Below are positions 53,210 through 61,609 of a stretch of 64,000 nt of DNA, one piece after another. A program made the translations under genes and the position numbers. The stretch covers positions 39,170 through 103,169 of the forward strand of contig JAUIIJ010000012.1 in the NCBI GenBank assembly GCA_030431825.1, in the 5' to 3' direction. The DNA is from Alphaproteobacteria bacterium (GTDB lineage: Bacteria > Pseudomonadota > Alphaproteobacteria > Rhodobacterales > Rhodobacteraceae). The notes under the pieces were generated by a model. It saw nothing but the letters and a program-made list of their open reading frames with translations, was not told the origin of the DNA and searched no databases. Each line of letters starts with the position of its first letter. The stretch's first letter is position 1.

Positions 53210-53361
53210 TTCCCCTGGAACGAAGTTCGAATTGAAATCACATCCCTGCGATGTGGCAGAATTCTAGCCGACAAAATGCGCTGAAAACAGGGGGAAAGCG
53301 CGGCGTCTTCTCCCCGAAACGCCGGGCGGCGAAAAAACGCCATCGCAGGGTCTGGTTTCGA

Positions 53362-53811
53362 TCAGTCCGGCAGCCTGCCGGTCAGTACATAGCGCAGCAC
53401 CTCGACCACCTGGCGCGGTTCTTCGGCCACGGCGAGCGCCGCGGCATGCACTTCCTTGAGCGCATGCTGGTGCTCGGGCGGATTCAGCACGATCAGCGAC
53501 TTGCCCAACGCCGCCGCATAGCCCGCGTCAAAGGCGGCGTTCCATTGCTTGTACTTGTCGCCGAAACGGACCACCACGACATCGGCATCCGCGAGGCCCT
53601 TGCGCGTGCGGATCGCGTTGACCATCGCACCCTTGTGGTCGTGCCAGTACTTGTTCGGTTCAGCCCCGAGAATGGCGACCCCGCAATCGTCGCTGGCATC
53701 GTGATCGGTGACCGGGCTGTCGAAACTCACATTCAGCCCTTGCGATCCATCAATGATCTGTTCGCGCCAGTCCGTGTGAATTTCGCCGGATAGATATACC
53801 TTCAGGGTCAT
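53362..53811 (-). CDS. YtoQ family protein
   Basis: 149 residues from ATG 53811 (AGGAGGCGAC upstream); the frame extends to 53886 but the site favours the shorter form. The sequence KVYLSGEIHTDWREQI with NVSFDSPVTDHDASDDCG, DADVVVVRFGDKYKQWNAAFD and LIVLNPPEHQHALKEVHAAA matches the YtoQ family, whose fold is related to nucleoside 2-deoxyribosyltransferases. Biochemical role unknown. It stands alone, with a 207-bp gap to the thiamine riboswitch. Confidence 0.88.
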   Translation of the reverse strand: MTLKVYLSGEIHTDWREQIIDGSQGLNVSFDSPVTDHDASDDCGVAILGAEPNKYWHDHKGAMVNAIRTRKGLADADVVVVRFGDKYKQWNAAFDAGYAAALGKSLIVLNPPEHQHALKEVHAAALAVAEEPRQVVEVLRYVLTGRLPD

Positions 53812-54019
53812 TGTCGTCGCCTCCTGCTGTGTCCGCCTCAGACCTATCGCAGGTCGAACAGGCCAGCAACCAGCGGACCTGTGCACCCCACTCCGGCTGG
53901 CCGAGGATACTCACCATGCCGCATCGGGGATTGGGGATTGCGTTTCCGGCGATCCACTCCTATTCACGTCATGACATAGGTCGCATCGGCCCCGTTTCGG
54001 GGCATTCGGCCAGACAATC

Positions 54020-54104
54020 ATCCGTCGGGGGGCCCTTTGGGCTGAGAGGTGCGCGCACCGACCCGTCGAACCTGATCCGGGCAATACCGGCGTAGGGAAC
54101 GGGT
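54020..54104 (+). promoter_or_regulatory. TPP riboswitch upstream of the thiD operon
   Basis: THI-element blocks: CGGGGGGCCC, GGGCTGAGAGG, ACCCGTCGAACCTGATCCGGG, CAATACCGGCGTAGGGAA. P1 can close through CCGT (54022-54025) and ACGG (54099-54102). Downstream, TCTCC (54131-54135) complements GGAGA (54158-54162), and GGCACG (54141-54146) pairs with CGTGCC (54163-54168); both enclose the thiD ribosome binding site. Translational repression on TPP binding is therefore likely, over the whole eleven-gene operon. Confidence 0.93.
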
Positions 54105-54169
54105 AGATCGCGCAACCGCGCATGAACTCATCTCCTCGCTGGCACGCCCGAACGACCGGAGACGTGCCG

Positions 54170-54979
54170 TTGAGTGCCAAGACCCCGATTGCCCTGACGA
54201 TTGCAGGCTCCGACAGCGGAGGCGGCGCCGGCGTGCAGGCAGACATCAAGTCGATCTGCGCCAACGGTGCCTATGGCGCGAGCGTGATCACCGCAGTGAC
54301 GGCGCAAAACACAACGGCGGTGACCGCCGTGCACGAGATCCCGGCCGCGATCGTCGCCGCTCAGATCGAAGCGGTGCTGTCAGATCTTGACGTCGATGCA
54401 ATCAAGGTCGGAATGCTGTTTTCGCCGGCTGTCATCGAAACCACCGCAAAATGCCTCGGCACATTTGACGGCCCGGTCGTGGTCGATCCGGTGATGATCG
54501 CGAAATCCGGCGACGCGCTGTTGCAGGATGCGGCGGTCGAGGCGATGATCCGCCATATACTGCCCCGCGCGACGGTCCTGACCCCGAACCTGCCCGAGGC
54601 CGCGCGGCTGCTCGGCGAACCCGAGGCGCGCTCACCCGAAGCGATGGCCGAACAGGGCCGGCGTCTGGTGGCGATGGGGCCGCGAAACGTCCTGATGAAG
54701 GGCGGCCATGCCAGCGGCGAGACCTGTACCGACCTGCTGGTCGATGCGACGGGCGTGATCGCGACCTGCGAAGCTGCACGGGTGCACACCCGAAATACAC
54801 ATGGGACCGGCTGCACCTATTCGGCGGCGATTGCCGCGAATCTGGCAAGGGGGGCCGATCTCCCTGCCGCCGTCAGAGCGGCACATGGCTATCTGCAATC
54901 CGCGATCCGCGCCGCGGACGATCTGCAAATCGGCGATGGGCATGGTCCCGTCCACCATTTCCACGCGCAGTGGTCATGA
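54170..54979 (+). CDS. thiD: Hydroxymethylpyrimidine/phosphomethylpyrimidine kinase
   Basis: 269 residues if started at TTG 54170, whose GGAGA lies seven bases upstream and within the riboswitch-controlled hairpin; an in-frame ATG at 54122 has no ribosome binding site and adds 16 residues. PfkB-like fold: TIAGSDSGGGAGVQADIK (residues about 8-25), DPVMIAKSGDALL (about 107) and HGTGCTYSAAIAANLA (anion hole and catalytic Cys, about 205-225). It phosphorylates HMP twice to HMP-PP, the pyrimidine half of thiamine. The stop overlaps the thiO start. Confidence 0.92.
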   Translation: MSAKTPIALTIAGSDSGGGAGVQADIKSICANGAYGASVITAVTAQNTTAVTAVHEIPAAIVAAQIEAVLSDLDVDAIKVGMLFSPAVIETTAKCLGTFDGPVVVDPVMIAKSGDALLQDAAVEAMIRHILPRATVLTPNLPEAARLLGEPEARSPEAMAEQGRRLVAMGPRNVLMKGGHASGETCTDLLVDATGVIATCEAARVHTRNTHGTGCTYSAAIAANLARGADLPAAVRAAHGYLQSAIRAADDLQIGDGHGPVHHFHAQWS

Positions 54980-55971
54980 TGGACATCACCGTCATAGGGG
55001 CCGGTGTCGCGGGCCTTTGCATTGCCCGCGCCCTGCTGGATCGCGGCGCGAAGATCACGATGTTCGACCGCCAGGCAGAGCCCGGGCCACACGCCTGTTC
55101 CTGGTGGGCCGGCGGTATGCTTGCCCCCTTCTGCGAGGGCGAAAGCGCCGAGGAACCCGTGGTGCGCCTCGGTTCGGAAGCGGCCGGTTGGTGGGCGGCG
55201 CAAACCGATAGCGTGGTGCGCCACGGCTCGCTCGTGGTGTCGCCAAGTCGCGACAAATCGGACCTTGTGCGCTTTGCACGCCGCACCAGCGGGTATCGCA
55301 AGGTCGCAGGGGCCGAAATCGCCACGCTCGAGCCCGACCTTGGCGACCGTTTCACAAGCGGGCTGTTCTTTGAAACCGAGGCGCATCTGGCGCCGCGCGC
55401 AGCCCTTGCCCATCTGCGGGCCGGCCTTGCCAGCGACGGCGTCACCTTCGTGCAGGAGACCGCCGATCCGGACGCCTGTGCAAGGCACGGGCTGACCATT
55501 GACTGCCGTGGCTTTCAGGCACGCGACGTCTTGAACGATCTGCGCGGCGTGAAGGGCGAAATGCTTGTGTTGTCCTGCCCGGACATCGAACTGCACCGGC
55601 CCATCCGGATGCTGCACCCGCGCGTGCCGCTCTATATCGTACCGCGCGGCGACGGCATCTTCATGCTGGGCGCGACAATGATCGAAGGCAGCGCAGGCAA
55701 ACATGTCACCGCGCGCTCAATGCTCGAACTGCTCAGCGCAGCCTATGCGCTGAACCCCGCCTTTGGCGAGGCCGAGGTCATCGAAATCGGCGTCGACAGC
55801 CGACCGGCCTTTCCAGACAACATGCCGCGCATCCGGCGCGACGGAAACCTGATCCGGGCCAATGGCTTGTATCGCCACGGTTTCCTGCTGGCGCCGGCGC
55901 TGGCACGGATGGTGGCCGAACTGATCTTTGACAACAAAACCCCAGAGGTGATGGATGAAAGTGCAGCTTAA
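54976..55971 (+). CDS. thiO: Glycine oxidase (thiazole biosynthesis FAD oxidase)
   Basis: 331 residues. Adjacent start choices are GTG 54970, ATG 54976 and ATG 54979; ATG 54976 overlaps the thiD TGA and is preferred. FAD motif ITVIGAGVAGLCIARALLDRG (seen as GAGVAGLCIARALL, about 8-21), WWAGGMLAPFCEGE, and a C-terminal GLYRHGFLLAPALARMV common to ThiO. It oxidises glycine to dehydroglycine, the iminoacid used by ThiG. Using ThiO rather than ThiH means the pathway needs oxygen. The stop overlaps thiS by 17 bases. Confidence 0.9.
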   Translation: MMDITVIGAGVAGLCIARALLDRGAKITMFDRQAEPGPHACSWWAGGMLAPFCEGESAEEPVVRLGSEAAGWWAAQTDSVVRHGSLVVSPSRDKSDLVRFARRTSGYRKVAGAEIATLEPDLGDRFTSGLFFETEAHLAPRAALAHLRAGLASDGVTFVQETADPDACARHGLTIDCRGFQARDVLNDLRGVKGEMLVLSCPDIELHRPIRMLHPRVPLYIVPRGDGIFMLGATMIEGSAGKHVTARSMLELLSAAYALNPAFGEAEVIEIGVDSRPAFPDNMPRIRRDGNLIRANGLYRHGFLLAPALARMVAELIFDNKTPEVMDESAA

Positions 55972-56152
55972 CGGCGATCCGGTCGACATGCAGGGCACCA
56001 CTCTGGCTGACCTGCTCGAAGCGGAAGGGTTCGGCGGGGCCAGGATTGCCACCGCCGTGAATGGCGAATTCGTGCCGGCATCATTGCGCGATGGACATGC
56101 CCTGACCGAGGGCGATCGTGTCGAAGTGCTCGCGCCCATGCAGGGCGGATAG
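55955..56152 (+). CDS. thiS: Sulfur carrier protein ThiS
   Basis: 65 residues with a ubiquitin-like fold and the essential C-terminal Gly-Gly (MQGG end). [20 protein letters not shown] opens the beta-grasp, and [10 protein letters not shown] with [10 protein letters not shown] closes it. Adenylated by ThiF, thiocarboxylated at the C-terminal glycine and used by ThiG as sulfur donor. It begins inside thiO, and thiG starts five bases after its stop, so all three are translationally linked. Confidence 0.95.
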   Translation: MKVQLNGDPVDMQGTTLADLLEAEGFGGARIATAVNGEFVPASLRDGHALTEGDRVEVLAPMQGG

Positions 56153-56156
56153 GAAG

Positions 56157-56930
56157 ATGCGCGACTTTTACGGCACCCGCCTCGCCAACGGTTTCATGCT
56201 TGGCACCGCACAATACCCGTCGCCCGCGATCCTCGCCGATGCGTTCCGGCGCAGTGCGGCGAGCGTCGCGACCGTATCGCTGCGACGGGAAAGCGGTCGG
56301 GATCGTCAGGGACAGGATTTCTGGCAACTGATCCGCGATCTCGACGTTCATATCCTGCCCAACACCGCCGGGTGTCACAGCGTCAAGGAGGCCGTGACGA
56401 CGGCCCACATGGCGCGCGAGGTGTTTGATACCAAGTGGATCAAGCTCGAGGTGATCGGCGAGGAAGACACGCTTCAACCGGATGTGTTCGGCCTTGTCGA
56501 AGCCGCGCGGATCCTCTCGGACGAGGGCTTCCAGGTGTTTCCCTACACCACCGAGGATCTCGTCGTGGCCGACAGGTTGTTGCAGGCGGGATGCGAGGTC
56601 CTGATGCCCTGGGGCGCGCCCATCGGGTCGGGGCTGGGGCTGAACAACATCTTTGGGCTGCGGGCGATGCGCGCCCATTTCCCCGACATCCCGCTGGTGA
56701 TCGACGCCGGGCTGGGTCTGCCCTCACAGGCGGCAGCGGCGATGGAACTGGGCTTTGACGCGGTGCTGCTGAACACCGCGGTTGCCAGGGCCGGTGATCC
56801 CGCCGCGATGGCAGAGGCCTTTGCCGGCGCGATCCGGGCGGGCCAGCAGGCCCATGCCGCCGACCCGATGGAACCGCGCGACATGGCCGCGCCCTCGACA
56901 CCGGTCATCGGAAAGGCGTTTCTGGAATGA
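56157..56930 (+). CDS. thiG: Thiazole synthase
   Basis: 257 residues from ATG 56157 (AGGAAG upstream, overlapping the end of the thiS stop). (beta/alpha)8 barrel. The Schiff-base lysine lies in [18 protein letters not shown] (Lys, about 97), and [33 protein letters not shown] and [19 protein letters not shown] are ThiG blocks. It builds the thiazole phosphate carboxylate from DXP (made by the Dxs at 2738-4666), dehydroglycine from ThiO and ThiS thiocarboxylate. The stop overlaps the thiE start by 4 bases. Confidence 0.96.
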   Translation: MRDFYGTRLANGFMLGTAQYPSPAILADAFRRSAASVATVSLRRESGRDRQGQDFWQLIRDLDVHILPNTAGCHSVKEAVTTAHMAREVFDTKWIKLEVIGEEDTLQPDVFGLVEAARILSDEGFQVFPYTTEDLVVADRLLQAGCEVLMPWGAPIGSGLGLNNIFGLRAMRAHFPDIPLVIDAGLGLPSQAAAAMELGFDAVLLNTAVARAGDPAAMAEAFAGAIRAGQQAHAADPMEPRDMAAPSTPVIGKAFLE

Positions 56931-57523
56931 CACTCGACCGCTTCTATCCGATTTTCGACAGCGCCGACTGGCTCGACCGGCTGGTGCCGCTCGGAATCAG
57001 GCTGGTGCAACTGCGCATCAAGGATGCATCGCCCCACGACATCCGCGCGCAGGTGCGCAGCGCCAAGTCGGTCTGCGACGCCCACGGCTGCACGCTGATC
57101 GTCAACGACTATTGGCAGATCGCGATCGATGAAGGCTGTGCCTTCGTCCACCTTGGCCAGGAAGACCTGGACGGGGCAAATATCACCGCGATCCGTGACG
57201 CGGGCCTGCGTCTGGGGATCAGCACGCATGACAAGGCGGAACTGGCACGTGCGCAGGCGCTGACGCCGGATTACATCGCCCTCGGGCCGATCTATCCGAC
57301 GATCCTCAAGAAAATGAAGTGGCACGAACAAGGACTCGACCGGCTGACGACGTGGCGCGGATTGATCGGGAATACGCCGCTGGTGGCAATCGGCGGCATG
57401 TCGGTCGAACGTGCGCCCGGTGCCTTTCAGGCCGGGGCCGACATCGTCGCCGCGGTCACGGACATCACCCTGAACGACAACCCCGAGGACCGTGTGCGCG
57501 CATGGCTGGCAGCGACGCGATGA
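56927..57523 (+). CDS. thiE: Thiamine phosphate synthase
   Basis: 198 residues, TIM-barrel. Visible family blocks: [10 protein letters not shown] (about 26-35; substrate pyrophosphate region), [39 protein letters not shown] and VAIGGMSVE. It joins HMP-PP from ThiD with thiazole phosphate from ThiG to give thiamine phosphate. ThiE of this length lacks any fused ThiD or ThiM module. Overlaps thiG by 4 bases at the start and thiF by 4 at the end. Confidence 0.94.
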   Translation: MTLDRFYPIFDSADWLDRLVPLGIRLVQLRIKDASPHDIRAQVRSAKSVCDAHGCTLIVNDYWQIAIDEGCAFVHLGQEDLDGANITAIRDAGLRLGISTHDKAELARAQALTPDYIALGPIYPTILKKMKWHEQGLDRLTTWRGLIGNTPLVAIGGMSVERAPGAFQAGADIVAAVTDITLNDNPEDRVRAWLAATR

Positions 57524-58515
57524 ACCGCTACGCGCGCCAGACCTGCCTGCCCGAGGTCGGCGAGGCCGGGCAAGCCGCTCTTGCAGCGGCCCATGTTCTG
57601 GTTGTCGGCGTCGGTGGGCTCGGCGCCCCGGTCCTGCAATATCTCGTCGGCGCGGGCGTCGGGCGGCTCACGCTTGTGGACGGAGATACCGTTGCGATGT
57701 CGAACCTGCACCGGCAGACCCTGTTTCGCGAGGCCGACATCGGCGCACCCAAGGTCAGCGCCGCCGCGAACACCCTGCGTGCGTTGAACAGGGATTGCAG
57801 GATTGAACCGCTTGCGCAGTCGCTGGACCCGGCAAATGCCCCAGATCTCGTGCGGCAAAGCTCCCTTGTGCTGGATTGCGCCGACAGTTTCGCGACCAGC
57901 TATATCCTGTCCGATGCCTGCCGCGCGGCGGGCATACCGCTGATCAGCGCCTCTGCGCTCGGCCTTACCGGATATGTCGGTGGGTTCTGCGGCACCGCGC
58001 CGTCTTTGCGCGCGGTCTTTCCCGACCTGCCCGACCGCGCCGCAACCTGCGCCACCGCGGGCGTCATGGGGCCGGTGGTGGGCATGATCGGAGCCGCGCA
58101 GGCGCAGATGGCGCTGGCCAGTCTTCTGGGGCAATCCCCATCACCGCTGGGCCAGTTGATCAGCTTCGACATGAAAAGCTTTCGAACATCCGGCTTCCGG
58201 TTCGATACCGCGCCGGATCCACAGCCGGATCTGATGTTCATCGCCCCTCGCGCCATCGCCGCGCCCGATTTCGTCGTCGAACTGCGCGGAACCGACGAAG
58301 CGCCCGCACCGGTCTGCCCCCACGCCCGACGTCTGAGCGTGGCGGAGTTCGCCGAGCAGAAACCCCGACCTGCCGGCGACCAGCGTGCCGTCATGGTGTG
58401 CCGCTCCGGGCTGCGGGCCTGGCAGGCGGCCACCACCCTCCGCACCTATTGGGACGGAGAAATTTCACTCATCGCGATGGGCGATACGCCATCCAACGAA
58501 GGATCCACCACATGA
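57520..58515 (+). CDS. thiF: ThiF-type ThiS adenylyltransferase with rhodanese-like tail
   Basis: 331 residues. The E1-like part (1-240) has GVGGLGAPVLQYLVGAGVGR (ATP loop, about 30-49) and RQTLF (about 65-69). The cysteine in ATCATAGV (Cys177) matches the sulfur-transfer cysteine of ThiF/MoeB. The CxxC at the first zinc pair is PSLRAVFP (161-168) and the second pair, usually near the end of the E1 part, is absent, so this is a zinc-free form. Residues about 250-325 resemble a rhodanese domain with the loop CRSGLRA (Cys294). It activates ThiS and may receive sulfur on its own tail. The 4-base overlaps at both ends fix it in the operon. Confidence 0.9.
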   Translation: MNRYARQTCLPEVGEAGQAALAAAHVLVVGVGGLGAPVLQYLVGAGVGRLTLVDGDTVAMSNLHRQTLFREADIGAPKVSAAANTLRALNRDCRIEPLAQSLDPANAPDLVRQSSLVLDCADSFATSYILSDACRAAGIPLISASALGLTGYVGGFCGTAPSLRAVFPDLPDRAATCATAGVMGPVVGMIGAAQAQMALASLLGQSPSPLGQLISFDMKSFRTSGFRFDTAPDPQPDLMFIAPRAIAAPDFVVELRGTDEAPAPVCPHARRLSVAEFAEQKPRPAGDQRAVMVCRSGLRAWQAATTLRTYWDGEISLIAMGDTPSNEGSTT

Positions 58516-59450
58516 GACTTGCTTCACTGACTGCCACCATTGCGTTTGCCGCTTCGCCGCTGATGGCCGCGGATGACATGACGGTCATCCTCGACTGGTT
58601 CATAAACCCGGACCACGGGCCGATCATCGTCGCGCAGGAAAAGGGCTATTTTGCAGAGCAGGATCTCGAGGTCGAAATCATCGCCCCGGCGGATCCCTCC
58701 GACCCGCCCAAGCTGGTCGCGGCGGGTCAGGCGGATCTGGCGATTTCCTATCAGCCGCAACTGCACCTGCAAATCCACGAGGGCCTGCCATTGCAGCGGG
58801 TCGGAACACTGGTGGCCACGCCACTGAACTGTCTGCTGACACTGGCCGACGGGCCGATCCGGACACCCGCGGATCTGGCAGGCAAGAAGGTCGGATTCTC
58901 GGTTGGCGGTGTTGAGGAAGCGGTGCTTGGATCAATCCTGCGCCATCACGACCTGTCACTGGACGATGTCGAACTGGTCAACGTGAACTGGTCGCTGTCA
59001 CCGTCGCTGATGTCGGGACAGGTGGATGCCGTGATCGGCGCCTACCGGAATTTCGAACTGAACCAGATGGACATCGAAGGCGTCGAGGGCAATTGCTTTT
59101 TCGTCGAGGAAGAGGGCCTGCCGGCGTATGACGAACTCATCTACGTCGCGAATACCGGGTCGATGGACAAGGACATGATCGCCCGCTTTCTCGCTGCGAC
59201 CGAAAAGGCGACACAATATATCGTGAACCACCCGCAGGACAGTTGGGAGGTGTTTTCCGGAACCTCGGCCGAGCTTCAGGACGAATTGAACGCCCGCGCC
59301 TGGGCCGACACGCTGCCCAGGTTCGCGTTGCGTCCCGCCGCGCTGGACGCCGGGCGCTATGCCGCGTTCGAGAGCTTTCTAAACGAGGCCGGACTGACCC
59401 CGAACGTGAACGCCGTCTCCAGGATTGCAATCGACGTGACAGCGGAATGA
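58512..59450 (+). CDS. thiY: Pyrimidine-type ABC transporter substrate-binding protein (ThiY/NMT1 family)
   Basis: 312 residues, signal peptide 1-20 (ATIAFAASPLMAADD). Mature part: LDWFINPDHGPIIVAQEKGY with the motif typical of ThiY/NMT1 (Trp and the GP loop), then VGGVEEAVLGSILRHHD and NWSLSPSLMSGQVDAVIGAYRNFE. These proteins bind N-formyl-4-amino-5-aminomethyl-2-methylpyrimidine or related pyrimidines rather than intact thiamine. The gene overlaps thiF by 4 bases; thiZ and thiX lie two genes further on. tenA is inserted between. Confidence 0.88.
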   Translation: MRLASLTATIAFAASPLMAADDMTVILDWFINPDHGPIIVAQEKGYFAEQDLEVEIIAPADPSDPPKLVAAGQADLAISYQPQLHLQIHEGLPLQRVGTLVATPLNCLLTLADGPIRTPADLAGKKVGFSVGGVEEAVLGSILRHHDLSLDDVELVNVNWSLSPSLMSGQVDAVIGAYRNFELNQMDIEGVEGNCFFVEEEGLPAYDELIYVANTGSMDKDMIARFLAATEKATQYIVNHPQDSWEVFSGTSAELQDELNARAWADTLPRFALRPAALDAGRYAAFESFLNEAGLTPNVNAVSRIAIDVTAE

Positions 59451-60127
59451 TGCGCCCTGACTATGGCAAGACCTTCGGACTCTGGCGCGCGGGCGCAACA
59501 GAGTCTTGGCATGCGTACACGCATCATCCGTTTGTCGAGGGCCTGCGCGACGGCACGCTGCCGCAGGCGTGTTTTCTGCATTACCTGATCCAGGATTACG
59601 TGTTTCTCGTGCATTTTGCCCGCGCGTGGTCTCTGGCCCTCGTCAAGGCGGAGACCCTGGACGAAATGCGGGTCTGCGCCGGCACGGTCGATGCGCTGGT
59701 CAACCACGAGATGGGCCTGCACATCAAGACCTGCGCGCAAGCGGGGATCGACGAGACCACCTTGTTCAACGCGGCCGAGGCGGATGAAAATCTCGCCTAT
59801 ACCCGCTACGTCATGGATGCCGGTTTGCAGGGCGATTTTCTCGACATCATGGCCGCGCTGGCGCCCTGCGTGATGGGCTATGGCGAAATCGGGCTGCGCC
59901 TGGCGACTGAAAAAACCGCCGATACGCCCTATGCCGAGTGGATCGCGACCTATGCCGATCCCGAATACCAGGCCGTTTGCACCACGGCGGGCGCGATGAT
60001 CGACTCTGCCGTGGCGCGACGGATTGGCGATCTCGCCAGCGCACCGCGTGCGGCACGGTTGCAGGATCGCTTCACCCGCTCGACGCGGCTCGAGATCAAT
60101 TTCTGGCAAATGGGGCTGAACCGCTGA
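59447..60127 (+). CDS. tenA: Thiaminase II-type TenA with catalytic cysteine (TenA_C)
   Basis: 226 residues from ATG 59447 (a second ATG at 59450 is also possible). All-helical heme oxygenase-like fold. Pyrimidine-site residues show as QDYVFL (Asp50, about 49-54) and WHAYTHHPFVEGL; the nucleophile is in ALAPCVMGYGEIG (Cys141). This is the classical form that hydrolyses 4-amino-5-aminomethyl-2-methylpyrimidine to HMP. It lies between the binding protein and the transporter ATPase, overlapping both, so its job is surely the intracellular processing of the imported pyrimidine. Confidence 0.92.
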   Translation: MMRPDYGKTFGLWRAGATESWHAYTHHPFVEGLRDGTLPQACFLHYLIQDYVFLVHFARAWSLALVKAETLDEMRVCAGTVDALVNHEMGLHIKTCAQAGIDETTLFNAAEADENLAYTRYVMDAGLQGDFLDIMAALAPCVMGYGEIGLRLATEKTADTPYAEWIATYADPEYQAVCTTAGAMIDSAVARRIGDLASAPRAARLQDRFTRSTRLEINFWQMGLNR

Positions 60128-60858
60128 TGGCAGGCTCGCCGGGGATCCTGTTGCGTGGACGGCACCGCGTTGATGGCAAGCTGCTGTTCGATGTGGAGCT
60201 TGATATCCCCGCCGGCAGGTGGACCTGCCTTCTGGGCAAGTCGGGCGTCGGAAAATCGACCATCCTGCGCCTTATCCTCGGGCTTGACACCGGCGGTGAC
60301 TTCAGCGGCGCGTTTCACGCAACCGACGACGCACCACTGGACGGCCGGATCAGCTATATGGCGCAATCCGACCTGCTGCTGCCCTGGTTATCGGTGTTGG
60401 AAAATGTCTGTATCGGGGCGCGGCTTCGCGGTCAAAACCCCGGTCTGGCGCGCGCCGAGCGCCTGCTGGATCGGGTCGGCCTGTCGCGCCATGCGGCGCA
60501 AAAACCCGGCACGCTTTCCGGCGGGATGCGGCAACGGGCGGCGCTGGCCCGCACACTGTTCGAAGATCGCCCGATCGTGTTCCTGGACGAACCCTTTTCC
60601 GCGCTGGACGCCGGCACCCGCGCGGACATGCAGGAACTTGCCGCCGAAGTCCTCGTTGGCCGAACCGTGCTGCTGGTAACGCACGATCCCGCCGAGGCCG
60701 CACGGCTGGCGGATCAGATCACCGTGCTGACCGGTGAGGGCGCTCGCAACTGGCCCGTCCCCGTCACGCCGCCCCTGCGTGCGATAAACGCACCCGAAAC
60801 GCTGGCCTGCCAGGCGCAACTTCTCGATTATCTGCGGGGCCGCAAGGCATGCGCCTGA
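60127..60858 (+). CDS. thiZ: Pyrimidine-type ABC transporter ATP-binding protein
   Basis: 243 residues from ATG 60127, one base overlapping the tenA stop. Walker A LGKSGVGKSTILRLI (about 37-51), SYMAQSDLLLPWLSVLENV (Q-loop), signature LSGGMRQRAALARTLFEDRP (about 132-151), Walker B IVFLDEPFSALDAGTRADM and H-switch VTHDPAEAA. It is a NitT/TauT-like ATPase, as used by ThiXYZ. The overlap with thiX at 60849-60858 couples ATPase and permease translation. Confidence 0.9.
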   Translation: MAGSPGILLRGRHRVDGKLLFDVELDIPAGRWTCLLGKSGVGKSTILRLILGLDTGGDFSGAFHATDDAPLDGRISYMAQSDLLLPWLSVLENVCIGARLRGQNPGLARAERLLDRVGLSRHAAQKPGTLSGGMRQRAALARTLFEDRPIVFLDEPFSALDAGTRADMQELAAEVLVGRTVLLVTHDPAEAARLADQITVLTGEGARNWPVPVTPPLRAINAPETLACQAQLLDYLRGRKACA

Positions 60859-61598
60859 GGGATATACTGCTGGCGCTTCTGATCGGGGTCGGTCTCTGGC
60901 AACTGCTGGTGGTCATCACGGATGCGCCGCATTTCATCCTCCCCTCACCCTGGCGGGTGGCACAGGCCGCCTGGCGCAGCCGGGCAATCATCGCCGAGAA
61001 CGCGTGGGTTACCCTGACCGAAGTGCTTCTGGGCTTGCTGGTCGGCACGGTGCTCGGGGCCTTGACCGCGATCCAGCTTGCCTATTCCCGTACGGCGGAA
61101 CGTCTTGTGCTGCCGATCCTCGTGTTCACGCAAGCCGTCCCGGTGTTCGCGCTGGCGCCGCTGCTGACCCTGTGGTTCGGCTATGGCATGGGGTCGAAAA
61201 TCGTGATGGCGGTTCTGATCATCTATTTCCCCGTCACCTCGGCCTTTCATGACGGGCTGGTGCGGATCGACAGCGGCTATCGCGATCTGTCGATCTCGAT
61301 GAGTGCGAACAGATGGAACTTCCTGCGCCACATCCAGATCCCCAACGCCCTGCCCAGTCTTGGAACCGGCCTGCGACTGGCGGCGGTCTACGCCCCGATC
61401 GGAGCGGTGATCGGCGAATGGGTCGGCGCGTCGCGCGGACTCGGATATCTGATGCTGCTTGCCAACGGGCGAGCCAAGATCGACCTGATGTTCGCCAGCC
61501 TGATCGTGCTAGCCTGCCTGACGGTGGTCCTGCACATCCTCGTCGGCCTGCTGGCCACCCAACTTACCCGATATGCGCGGGGCATATCCATCACCTAG
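60849..61598 (+). CDS. thiX: Pyrimidine-type ABC transporter permease
   Basis: 249 residues, six membrane helices. SsuC/ThiX-like landmarks: IVTDAPHFILPSPW-like stretch seen as DAPHFILPSPWRVA (about 24-37), QAVPVFALAPLLTLWFGYG (about 94-112) and the docking loop SMSANRWNFLRHIQIPNALPSL (about 150-171). GEWVGASRGLGYLML follows. With ThiY and ThiZ it forms the importer of a thiamine pyrimidine degradation product. The start overlaps thiZ by ten bases; a second TenA follows after 11. Confidence 0.9.
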   Translation: MRLRDILLALLIGVGLWQLLVVITDAPHFILPSPWRVAQAAWRSRAIIAENAWVTLTEVLLGLLVGTVLGALTAIQLAYSRTAERLVLPILVFTQAVPVFALAPLLTLWFGYGMGSKIVMAVLIIYFPVTSAFHDGLVRIDSGYRDLSISMSANRWNFLRHIQIPNALPSLGTGLRLAAVYAPIGAVIGEWVGASRGLGYLMLLANGRAKIDLMFASLIVLACLTVVLHILVGLLATQLTRYARGISIT

Positions 61599-61609
61599 AG
61601 GGCTCAGAC

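Noticed and set aside
54122..54169. ATG 54122 as the thiD start
   Set aside because: No ribosome binding site, only about 17 bases after the aptamer, and the extra 16 residues do not look like ThiD. TTG 54170 fits better.
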